Source: JADJEI01 sp035328465 (GTDB lineage Bacteria > Bacteroidota > Ignavibacteria > Ignavibacteriales > Ignavibacteriaceae). Taken from it: a stretch of 5,966 bases of DNA. Positions 1 through 5,250 of this stretch are shown piece after piece (within the stretch, counting starts at the first letter, position 1; every line of letters starts with the position of its first letter). The DNA lies in assembly GCA_035328465.1 (NCBI GenBank), contig DAOLIQ010000133.1:1-5966 (forward strand). The letters run 5' to 3'. A program made the position numbers and the translations under genes. The notes beneath the pieces are model-generated. The model saw nothing but the letters and a program-made list of their open reading frames with translations. It did no database searches and was not told the DNA's origin.

Positions 1-285
1 GGTGGAAATATCGAATACGCACCAGAGGAGTTAAAGAAAAACGGAGCTGAAGTTATTCACTTTGCAACCGGAATGGTGGTTGGTTATCCTCCTTGTCCAT
101 ATATAAAAGAATTTAAGAATTTTATTGAAACTAAATATGGATTAAAAGTAGTTGTTGGTACGCATCCGATTCCGGAAAAGTATTATCTAACACATACAAA
201 ATTAGAAACCTGGAACAGCGATGAATGGAACGAATTATTAAAACCAACACTTAAAGATAAAGAAGTAAGATTGGAATATGATTAG
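1..285 (+). CDS. CGGC domain-containing protein, C-terminal part (5' end outside window)
   Basis: The frame is open from the first base to a TAG at 283-285, giving 94 residues of a protein that begins upstream. The first visible residues are GGNIEYAPEEL, followed by GAEVIHFATG, a YPPCPYIKEF segment and VVVGTHPIPEKYY. This order (Gly-Gly after the signature, GAE-hydrophobic-IH, CP, then V-x-GTH) is that of the CGGC family (PF08821), small proteins with conserved Cys and His thought to bind metal; no reaction is established. The position matching the fourth residue of the CGGC signature is Asn here, and the usual Cys after the IH strand appears as Thr-Gly, so this looks like a subgroup with fewer cysteines. 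Cys at about visible residue 33 is kept. The internal ATG at 73 is not the start, because homologous sequence continues upstream of it. The radical SAM gene follows after 20 bases, so co-transcription is likely. Confidence 0.8.
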   Translation, partial: GGNIEYAPEELKKNGAEVIHFATGMVVGYPPCPYIKEFKNFIETKYGLKVVVGTHPIPEKYYLTHTKLETWNSDEWNELLKPTLKDKEVRLEYD

Positions 286-305
286 TAAACAGGATAGTAA
301 TTAAA

Positions 306-1250
306 ATGATAGCATTTGGACCGATCCCATCACGAAGGTTAGGAAGAAGTTTGGGAATAAATAATATTCCTCCAAAGATTTGCAGTTATTCTTGTGTTTA
401 TTGTCAAATCGGAACAACGAATTCAATGTCAATAGATCGAAAAGAATTTTATTCCTGCGAGGAAATTGTTAATGAGGTTTCTGAAAAAGTAAAACAATTA
501 CAGAACAACAATGAACAGATTGATTATCTAACATTTGTCCCTGATGGAGAACCAACGCTTGATAAAAATCTTGGAAGAGAAATTGATTTATTAAAACCAC
601 TTGGAATCAAGATCGCAGTTATTACTAATTCATCTTTGTTGTGGGATGAAAATGTGCGTAAAGATTTAATGAATGCTGATTGGGTTTCAGTAAAAATTGA
701 TACGGTTGATGAAAAAATATGGCATTTGATTGACAGACCAAATGGTAAGTTAGAGCTTCCTAAAATAATTGGTGGAATAAAAAAGTTTGCTGCTTCTTTC
801 AAGGGTAAATTGCTAACAGAAACGATGCTTGTAAAAGAAATAAACGATGATATTGATTCATTGCAAAAAACAGCAAAGTTTATTAAAAATATAAATCCGG
901 AAACTGCATATATACTAGTTCCTACTCGTCCACCAGCAGAAAAATTTGTGGAGCCACCGATTGAAGAAAATATAAATATTGCCTATCAAATGTTTAATGG
1001 ATTATTAAATAATGTTGAACTACTAATCTCGAATGAAGGAACTGACTTTAGTTACTCTTCAGATGCAGAAAAAGAATTGCTTAGCATTCTTGCAGTTCAT
1101 CCAATGCGAAGTGATGCAGTTGAAAAGTTTTTGAATAAAGCTAAATCAAATTGGGATTTGATTGAAGAATTAATACACGACAATATTTTGAAGGAAATAG
1201 GTTATTCCGGAAAAACATTTATTGTAAAAAATATAAAATCAAAAACTTAA
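306..1250 (+). CDS. Radical SAM protein, COG0731 (wyosine synthase-like) family
   Basis: This 314-residue protein opens with FGPIPSRRLGRSLGINN and carries the radical SAM cluster motif C26-x3-C30-x2-C33 (CSYSCVYC), which binds a [4Fe-4S] cluster and S-adenosylmethionine. GEPTLD at about 81-86 corresponds to the GE motif that contacts the SAM amino group, and AVITNSSLL at about 104-112 is a TIM-barrel strand typical of the family. From about residue 250 the AEKELLSILAVHPMRSDAVEKFL stretch and what follows look like a winged-helix domain, a common C-terminal extension of this bacterial subgroup. Archaeal relatives act in wyosine tRNA modification; bacterial members are uncharacterised, so the substrate is unknown. 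The start ATG follows AGGA at 291-294 with a rather long spacing of 11 bases. It lies close behind the CGGC gene and upstream of a DUF5320/PF02579 cluster, a context that suggests metal-cofactor work (inference). Family call is firm, function is open. Confidence 0.9.
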   Translation: MIAFGPIPSRRLGRSLGINNIPPKICSYSCVYCQIGTTNSMSIDRKEFYSCEEIVNEVSEKVKQLQNNNEQIDYLTFVPDGEPTLDKNLGREIDLLKPLGIKIAVITNSSLLWDENVRKDLMNADWVSVKIDTVDEKIWHLIDRPNGKLELPKIIGGIKKFAASFKGKLLTETMLVKEINDDIDSLQKTAKFIKNINPETAYILVPTRPPAEKFVEPPIEENINIAYQMFNGLLNNVELLISNEGTDFSYSSDAEKELLSILAVHPMRSDAVEKFLNKAKSNWDLIEELIHDNILKEIGYSGKTFIVKNIKSKT

Positions 1251-1258
1251 AGGAAGTT

Positions 1259-1264
1259 GAGGTG
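1259..1264 (+). promoter_or_regulatory. Ribosome-binding site placed for ATG 1269, not for ATG 1297
   Basis: GAGGTG lies 4 bases before an ATG at 1269; a second AGGAAG sits at 1251-1256. The 1269 frame encodes only 15 residues (MAIKKEYSQDETLSA) before TAA at 1314-1316. The longer ORF starting at 1297 has no purine-rich site close in front of it. The site therefore decides between a short leader peptide, a slippage-dependent start and a frameshifted gene. Confidence 0.5.
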
Positions 1265-1296
1265 TGTTATGGCTATAAAAAAAGAATATTCGCAAG

Positions 1297-1491
1297 ATGA
1301 AACTTTATCAGCATAAATTTACACATAAAAATCTTGATGGTACTACCTTGTTAGAGATGACACTCGAGTCACATAAGGAATATAATTTTAGATATTTATG
1401 TGACGGACAAATCTGGCTAAATGAACCAGAAGCAGATGCGGAGGTACTAACTCATTTTGGAGATTCAAAAAATTCCGTACTAATAATTTAA
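1297..1491 (+). CDS. Small protein of unknown function, start uncertain (possible frameshift at A7)
   Basis: I do not recognise this 64-residue protein. It is hydrophilic, with alternating beta-like stretches (TLLEMTLE, YNFRYLCDGQIWL), one Cys, no signal peptide and no transmembrane segment. The ATG at 1297 has no Shine-Dalgarno sequence. A good site and an ATG at 1269 lie just upstream in another frame. Between them is a run of seven A (1277-1283). If one A is left out, the 1269 start reads MAIKKNIRK straight into Met at 1297 without a stop, giving a 73-residue product. The sequence therefore permits a sequencing error, a slippage site or a recent frameshift, or simply an unaided start at 1297. 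It lies after the radical SAM gene in the same direction and ends before the REP-like element. That it is a real coding region is only moderately sure. Confidence 0.45.
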   Translation: MKLYQHKFTHKNLDGTTLLEMTLESHKEYNFRYLCDGQIWLNEPEADAEVLTHFGDSKNSVLII

Positions 1492-1526
1492 TATTCGATT
1501 GATTATAAAAGTGTTTAACATTTAAA

Positions 1527-1617
1527 GGAGCGAAGCTACGAAGTCTTCCCTACTAATAAAAAGGCAAGCCTAAGTAAATAAATTGATAACTTCGCTCCAC
1601 TTTTATTCGCTCAAGAT
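1527..1617 (+). repeat. REP-like inverted repeat element in intergenic region
   Basis: GGAGCGAAG at 1527-1535 is the exact inverted complement of CTTCGCTCC at 1590-1598, and after one mismatch two more bases pair (1537-1538 with 1587-1588). The arms are separated by 54 bases, which contain a small internal hairpin AGGC-AA-GCCT at 1562-1571. The right arm is followed by a second TTCGCTC copy (1607-1612, without its first T). Arms rich in TTCGCTCC and ending near CAAGATGAG resemble the dispersed REP-like palindromes seen between genes in many bacteria; that family resemblance is from memory and not proven here. The higher G+C of the arms stands out from the AT-rich surroundings. It fills most of the 188-base gap (1492-1679) between the small gene and DUF5320. 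It could also act as an mRNA-stabilising structure or weak terminator, although no T-run of terminator length follows. Confidence 0.5.
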
Positions 1618-1679
1618 GAGTCTAAATAATTGTACTATGTTATCTCATAATCATTAAAAACAAAAGTTAGGAGTTTATT

Positions 1680-1928
1680 ATGCCAAACTTTGATGGAACA
1701 GGTCCAATGGGACAAGGAAAAATGACCGGAAGAAGAAGAGGTCGTTGCTGCGATACTCAAACAAAACAAATTGAAAATACAGAAAACCAAACAGCGATTA
1801 AAAATAACATTGTATATGGGCTTGGACGCGGCGGAAGACCTCGAGGAGGAGCCGGAATTGGAAGTGGTTTCGGCGGCGGTGCGCAAGGTAAGAATTGGGG
1901 TAGAGGAAGTGGATTTGGAAGAAGATGA
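1680..1928 (+). CDS. DUF5320 family small Gly/Arg-rich protein
   Basis: The 82-residue product begins MPNFDGTGPMGQGKMTGRRR, which is the hallmark N-terminus of DUF5320 proteins (MP-x-x-DGTGPxGxGxxTGR), followed by Cys23-Cys24 where family members carry a Cys after GRG. The middle (about 25-46) is polar with QTKQIENTENQ, and the tail from about 48 is Gly/Arg-rich (GLGRGGRPRGG and GSGFGGG) ending GFGRR. It is probably largely disordered. AGGAG at 1669-1673 sits 6 bases before the ATG, a good start. The family's function is unknown; its members usually lie beside PF02579 proteins and MinD-type ATPases in anaerobes, and here three PF02579 genes follow directly. The Gly/Arg tail makes this stretch locally GC-rich and leaves long open frames in other phases, which I regard as shadows. 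Confidence 0.87.
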   Translation: MPNFDGTGPMGQGKMTGRRRGRCCDTQTKQIENTENQTAIKNNIVYGLGRGGRPRGGAGIGSGFGGGAQGKNWGRGSGFGRR

Positions 1929-1945
1929 TTATTTAGAAAATAAAA

Positions 1946-2320
1946 ATGTTTAGTAAAAAAAATAAATCGAGTGATTTGAATAAATCGACAAAGCAAATAA
2001 AGATTGCAATTCCATCAATGGGTGAAACCATAGATTCTTTAGTAAGTGATAGTTTAGGGCGATCTCCTTTTATTATCATTTATGATGAAGAAAATAAAAA
2101 GTATGATTGTTTTGAAAATATCGGTTTCAAGATTCAGGATGGATCAGGGCTAAAGGTTACCGAGAGAATAATTGAGAAAAAAACAGATGTATTATTAACC
2201 AGCGAAATTGGACGTAAAGCATATTCCGTATTAATGAAAGAACATATTGACATTCAACTTTTAAGTTCTGGTGGAACCGTAAAAACAGTAATCAGTAGAT
2301 TCTTAAAAAAACAATTATGA
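1946..2320 (+). CDS. Dinitrogenase iron-molybdenum cofactor-binding family protein (PF02579), copy 1
   Basis: This 124-residue protein has a 17-residue Lys/Ser-rich lead, then the PF02579 fold: strand IKIAIPSMGE (18-27), SDSLGRSPFIIIYDE where the family has the HFGR-x-P/S motif, KYDCFEN, and TDVLLTSEIGRKAYSVL, matching the usual DVVIT-x-x-IGPNA block, ending with GGTVKTVISRFL. The family includes NifX, NafY, the NifB C-terminal domain and Desulfovibrio orange protein, which bind Mo/Fe or Mo/Cu clusters. Copy 1 has Ser where copies 2 and 3 have Cys after GR/VR, and its Gly-rich loop is reduced (QDGSGLK instead of GGAGIQ), so it may bind ligands differently. No strong ribosome-binding site precedes the ATG, which lies 17 bases after the DUF5320 stop, consistent with translational coupling. 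Without nif structural genes the role is not nitrogen fixation as far as visible. Confidence 0.85.
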   Translation: MFSKKNKSSDLNKSTKQIKIAIPSMGETIDSLVSDSLGRSPFIIIYDEENKKYDCFENIGFKIQDGSGLKVTERIIEKKTDVLLTSEIGRKAYSVLMKEHIDIQLLSSGGTVKTVISRFLKKQL

Positions 2321-2727
2321 AAATTGCAGTCTCAATATCAAAACCAGATAACTCACCTCCGATTTCAGAAGGTTTTGGAAGATGCAGTCATTACTATATA
2401 TATGACACTAAAAACAAAACGGAAGAAATATTATCTAACCCATATTTTATAGAATTGGGTGGAGCCGGGATTCAATCCGCCCAGTTCTTAATTGAACTTA
2501 ATGTTGATGTCTTAATTACAAATAAGATAGGGATAAATCCTCTCCGATTCCTGATATCAGCAAATGTAAAAGTTTATCAATGTAATGCAGTAAATGTTCT
2601 TGAGGTGATTAAACTTTTAGATGAAGGGCAATTGATAGAGATAAAAAACGCAAATGAAAATTTCCCCTTTGGAAGAAAAAGAAAAAGATTTAATAATAAT
2701 TTTATCAATAAAAGAGGTCCGATATGA
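2317..2727 (+). CDS. Dinitrogenase iron-molybdenum cofactor-binding family protein (PF02579), copy 2, with basic tail
   Basis: The 136-residue protein is the most canonical of the three copies: MKIAVSIS at the N-terminus, EGFGRCSHYYIYD (family HFGR region) at about 18-30, the Gly loop LGGAGIQSAQFL at about 47-58 and VDVLITNKIGINPLRFL at about 64-80. The common GGTVEEAL helix is replaced by CNAVNVLEVIKLL. After about residue 110 there is an extra tail rich in Arg, Lys, Asn and Phe (FGRKRKRFNNNF) that is not part of the domain; it might bind nucleic acid or an acidic partner (inference). The start ATG overlaps the stop of copy 1 in ATGA, so the two are translationally coupled. It likely carries or shields a metal cluster in the cytoplasm, as NifX and orange protein do, but the metal is not determined. 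Confidence 0.88.
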   Translation: MKIAVSISKPDNSPPISEGFGRCSHYYIYDTKNKTEEILSNPYFIELGGAGIQSAQFLIELNVDVLITNKIGINPLRFLISANVKVYQCNAVNVLEVIKLLDEGQLIEIKNANENFPFGRKRKRFNNNFINKRGPI

Positions 2728-3104
2728 GCCAAAGAATAGCTGTTGCAATTGAAGAAAGCGGTACAAATGAAATTGTTGCTGAACATTTTGTAAGATGTTC
2801 TCAATTCAATGTTTGTGAATTAGACGATCAAAAAAAAATATCAAAAAAAGAAATTTATTTTAATCCATTATCAGGTGAACACAATGGTGCGTGTCAACTG
2901 CCAGCTTATGTAAAGCAATTTAATGTAGATATAATTATTGCGGGGGGAATGGGTCAAAAGGCAGTTTCCAATTTTCAATCGTATGGTATCAAAGTAATTA
3001 CAGCGCCGGGACTTATGTATGAAGAAGCATTAAGTCTTTTCATAAATGGCAAACTCAGCGGTTATGAGGTTTGCAGCCATGAGTATGATCATCACCATAA
3101 TTAG
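2724..3104 (+). CDS. Dinitrogenase iron-molybdenum cofactor-binding family protein (PF02579), copy 3, His-rich C-terminus
   Basis: The 126-residue protein starts QRIAVAIEESG and has AEHFVRCSQFNVCEL (about 19-33) in place of the HFGR motif, with Gly replaced by Val. The sequence HNGACQLPAYVKQFNVDIIIAGGMGQKAV is cut in two here for reading: HNGACQLPAYV at about 53-63 and DIIIAGGMGQKAV at about 69-81. This version, with Cys in the loop and AGGMG, is a distinct branch of PF02579 common in anaerobes. The protein ends CSHEYDHHHN, a Cys/His tail well suited to binding a transition metal (inference). Its ATG overlaps the stop of copy 2 in ATGA, preceded by AGAGG at 2713-2717. The arginine decarboxylase begins 26 bases after its stop. 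Family membership is clear; physiological metal and partner are unknown. Confidence 0.88.
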   Translation: MSQRIAVAIEESGTNEIVAEHFVRCSQFNVCELDDQKKISKKEIYFNPLSGEHNGACQLPAYVKQFNVDIIIAGGMGQKAVSNFQSYGIKVITAPGLMYEEALSLFINGKLSGYEVCSHEYDHHHN

Positions 3105-3118
3105 TATGTCATTAAAAT

Positions 3119-3123
3119 AGGAG
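3119..3123 (+). promoter_or_regulatory. Ribosome-binding site selecting TTG 3131 for the arginine decarboxylase
   Basis: AGGAG at 3119-3123 leaves 7 bases to a TTG at 3131 but only 1 base to the in-frame TTG at 3125. Normal spacing therefore favours 3131, which also gives the N-terminus MYVPTKIFF expected for this enzyme group. Confidence 0.6.
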
Positions 3124-3130
3124 ATTGCAA

Positions 3131-3676
3131 TTGTACGTTCCAACAAAAATATTTTTTACCAAAGGTGTCGGTAAACATAAAGATTATCTCAGCTCTTTTG
3201 AGCTAGCATTAAGAAATGCGGGAATTGAAAAATGTAATTTAGTTTCTGTCAGCAGCATTTTCCCACCTGGCTGCAAAAGGGTAAGTAAAGAAGAAGGATT
3301 AAAAGAATTAAAACCTGGTCAAATAACTTTTGCAGTAATGGCAAGAAATTCAACTAATGAGCCCAACCGATTAATAGCTTCATCTATCGGTGTTGCTATT
3401 CCTGCAGATAATTTACAATATGGATATTTATCAGAGTATCATCCTTTTGGTGTTAAAGAAAAAACGGCAGGGGATTATGCTGAAGATTTAGCAGCACAAA
3501 TGCTTGCAACTACACTTGGTGTTGATTTTAATCCGGAATCAGATTGGAATGAACGCGAACAGGAATTTAAAATGTCTGGAAAAATTGTTAAAACATTTAA
3601 TGTTACTCAATCCGCAGAAGAAGATAAAACAGGATTGTGGACAACGGTTATTGCTGCGGCAATTTTGCTTCCATAA
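3131..3676 (+). CDS. pdaD: Pyruvoyl-dependent arginine decarboxylase proenzyme
   Basis: The product (181 residues from TTG 3131; 183 if TTG 3125 is used) matches the pyruvoyl-dependent arginine decarboxylase family, which converts arginine to agmatine and CO2 in polyamine synthesis or acid response. The precursor cleaves itself at a Ser-Ser pair to give a beta chain and an alpha chain whose N-terminal Ser becomes the pyruvoyl group. That site is visible as VSSIFPPGC, with the two Ser codons at 3251-3256, equivalent to the SSIMPP site of the Methanocaldococcus enzyme. The SEYHPFG segment at about 101-107 contains the Glu (about 102) matching the catalytic Glu of the family. The C-terminus TGLWTTVIAAAILLP fits the conserved end. 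No ATG start exists in this frame; TTG 3131 has the best ribosome-binding site. The gene follows copy 3 of PF02579 closely and may share its transcript, though the functions seem unrelated. Confidence 0.92.
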   Translation: MYVPTKIFFTKGVGKHKDYLSSFELALRNAGIEKCNLVSVSSIFPPGCKRVSKEEGLKELKPGQITFAVMARNSTNEPNRLIASSIGVAIPADNLQYGYLSEYHPFGVKEKTAGDYAEDLAAQMLATTLGVDFNPESDWNEREQEFKMSGKIVKTFNVTQSAEEDKTGLWTTVIAAAILLP

Positions 3677-3725
3677 ATATTATTTTGATTCTTATTATTA
3701 CTATCAGCATCAAATAGCAGGATAA

Positions 3726-4580
3726 ATGGGAAATTTGTTTATGGATATACTTTATACAGTAATGAAGGAATCGGTTAAAGTCACGGCTTTTGTTTTAGTA
3801 ATGATGATTGCTGTTGATTTCATTAATGTTAAAACGAAAGGAAAGCTTGAAACAATTCTGCAAACCGGAAATAAATTGAAACAATACATAGTTGCCTCGC
3901 TACTTGGCACTGCTCCTGGCTGTCTTGGTTCATTTGCGGGAGTTTCTCTTTACGTACATGGAATGATTAGTTTTGGTGCGCTAACCGGATTGATGCTCGC
4001 AACAGCAGGAGACGAACAATTTACAATGCTTGCTATGATTCCTGATACAGCTCTCATTCTTTTTGCAATACTCTTTATTGTAGGTGTATTTGCTGGGTTT
4101 TTAACTGACGTCATTATCGAAAAATTTAGAATTAAAACCTGTGTTGATTGTGAGTTCAAGCAATATCATTCCGATCAGGGGGGATACAAGCACTATTTAA
4201 AAGATCACATATGGAATCACATAATTAAAGGTCATCTGCTAAAAGTCTTTTTATGGACCTTTGGATCTCTGCTTTTTGTTGAGTACGCAATGACTTTTAT
4301 TGATCTGCAGAGCATAACTTCAGAATATACTTTTTTACTTTTAATTCTTGGGGCTCTAGTAGGATTAATTCCTGAGTCGGGACCACATCTGATTTTTGTG
4401 ATGCTTTTTGTTAAGGGACTTATTCCTTTTTCTGTTTTATTCACAAGCGCGGTTGTGCAGGATGGACACGGTATGCTTCCGATGTTATCTTATTCAGTTA
4501 AGGATTCCATAAAATTGAAAATGTTTAACATTAGTTTTGGATTGCTTTTAGGAATACTTTTATTCGTCTTAGGTTTGTAA
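3726..4580 (+). CDS. Putative manganese/arsenic-type exporter, ArsP_2 (PF11449) family membrane protein
   Basis: The 284-residue protein is strongly hydrophobic with about eight or more membrane segments, for example about 16-33, 53-80, 103-128, 170-190, 201-215, 222-240 and 266-284. Two half-repeats each carry a Pro/Gly signature in the membrane: APGCLGSF at 63-70 and IPESGPH at 215-221, together with GDEQFTML (95-102) and QDGHGMLP (245-252). This pattern is that of the PF11449 family (formerly DUF2899), annotated as a putative heavy-metal, arsenic or manganese transporter; the substrate has not been established for this subgroup. Between the halves is a soluble loop of about 40 residues with C139-x2-C142 and His at 148, 156, 161, 165 and 170, a likely metal-binding site (inference). 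AGGA at 3719-3722 precedes the ATG; Met6 is an alternative start. It follows the decarboxylase by 49 bases. Confidence 0.85.
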   Translation: MGNLFMDILYTVMKESVKVTAFVLVMMIAVDFINVKTKGKLETILQTGNKLKQYIVASLLGTAPGCLGSFAGVSLYVHGMISFGALTGLMLATAGDEQFTMLAMIPDTALILFAILFIVGVFAGFLTDVIIEKFRIKTCVDCEFKQYHSDQGGYKHYLKDHIWNHIIKGHLLKVFLWTFGSLLFVEYAMTFIDLQSITSEYTFLLLILGALVGLIPESGPHLIFVMLFVKGLIPFSVLFTSAVVQDGHGMLPMLSYSVKDSIKLKMFNISFGLLLGILLFVLGL

Positions 4581-4628
4581 AGGACTTAAATTTCTCTAAA
4601 CATTAAATCAAATTTTAAGGATTATTTC

Positions 4629-5096
4629 ATGCAGAATAAAGCAGTACAAGATTACTATCCCGATGATGTTGCCCATTGTTACGGCTGCGGAAGACTGAAC
4701 AAGCACGGTCATCAAATAAAAAGTTTTTGGGATGGGGATGAAACAGTCGCACACTTCACTCCGAAAGAATATCACACTGCAATTCCTGGTTTTGTTTACG
4801 GTGGATTAATTGCATCTCTGATTGATTGCCACGGAACAGGAACCGCAGCCTTAGCTGCTTACCGCGCAGAGAATCGTGAACCCGATACGCTGCCTGCATT
4901 TCGTTTTGTCACTGCTTCACTTCAAGTTGATTACTTAAAACCAACTCCACTTGGAGTCGAACTTGAACTGCATGGTAAAATTCTTGAGATAAAAGGAAGA
5001 AAAGTTATTACTGAAATTACTGTTGCAGCAAATGGAGAAATTACGGTGCGCGGAAAAGTTGTTGCTGTGCAAATGCCGGAATCTTTCAGTAAGTAA
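4629..5096 (+). CDS. PaaI-family hotdog thioesterase
   Basis: The 155-residue protein has the single hotdog domain of PaaI/THEM4-like acyl-CoA thioesterases. The N-terminal HCYGCGRLNKHG motif (16-27) is typical of the subgroup in which a Cys-x-x-Cys-x-x-x-Asn segment precedes the fold. The central hotdog helix is GFVYGGLIASLIDCHGTGTA (54-73), with Gly58-Gly59 and Asp66 as the expected active-site region, followed by FVTASLQVDYLKPTPLG (93-109), which forms the conserved strand and the proline turn. It should hydrolyse an acyl-CoA thioester in the cytoplasm, but the acyl group cannot be read from sequence. AAGGA at 4616-4620 gives a good site for the ATG. It lies 48 bases after the transporter; whether they share a transcript is unclear, and no functional tie to the metal genes is evident. 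Confidence 0.9.
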   Translation: MQNKAVQDYYPDDVAHCYGCGRLNKHGHQIKSFWDGDETVAHFTPKEYHTAIPGFVYGGLIASLIDCHGTGTAALAAYRAENREPDTLPAFRFVTASLQVDYLKPTPLGVELELHGKILEIKGRKVITEITVAANGEITVRGKVVAVQMPESFSK

Positions 5097-5157
5097 TTTT
5101 GTCCTTGTAATTTGTAAATATAAATTTTAAGTCTAAAAATTATATTGATTACCTGAA

Positions 5158-5208
5158 AGCATTTATTAAATCCTTTGTAATAATCTTGAATAAATGTTAA
5201 TTTTTTTT
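5158..5208 (+). terminator. Possible AT-rich intrinsic terminator after the thioesterase
   Basis: CATTTATT at 5160-5167 is the inverted complement of AATAAATG at 5189-5196, extended by a G-T and an A-T pair to 5158/5198. The loop is 21 bases, and eight T (5201-5208) follow two bases later. The layout fits a Rho-independent terminator, but the stem is almost all A-T with a large loop and would be weak. In such an AT-rich gap a chance match is possible. The rest of the 154-base gap (5097-5250) shows nothing I can support. Confidence 0.3.
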
Positions 5209-5250
5209 GTGAAGTTTTAATCCACTTTAAATAAAAATAGAGAAAGAACT

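Noticed and set aside
1527..1600. Possible riboswitch in the gap before DUF5320
   Set aside because: The 9-base stem and small inner hairpin were compared with cobalamin, c-di-GMP, NiCo and molybdenum cofactor motifs; I could not match any conserved core, and a REP-like repeat explains the arms better.
1625..1660. Sigma70-like promoter before DUF5320
   Set aside because: TTGTAC at 1630-1635 has no convincing -10 box at normal spacing, and AT-rich sequence gives many chance matches.
1771..1953. Plus-strand open frame overlapping DUF5320 in another phase
   Set aside because: It is a Glu/Val-rich frame shadow of the Gly/Arg repeat codons; the DUF5320 frame has the ribosome-binding site and a recognisable N-terminus.
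1757..1996. Minus-strand open frame of 79 codons opposite DUF5320
   Set aside because: The Gly/Arg-rich, GC-rich coding of DUF5320 removes stop codons on the other strand; the product is a low-complexity Pro/Leu sequence with no family resemblance.
1680..3104. Nitrogen-fixation gene cluster
   Set aside because: PF02579 proteins occur in many non-diazotrophs, and no nifH, D, K, E, N or NifB radical SAM core is present in the window.
3504..3725. Plus-strand open frame ending just before the transporter start
   Set aside because: It overlaps the well-conserved C-terminus of the arginine decarboxylase in another phase and has a low-complexity Tyr/Gln-rich product.
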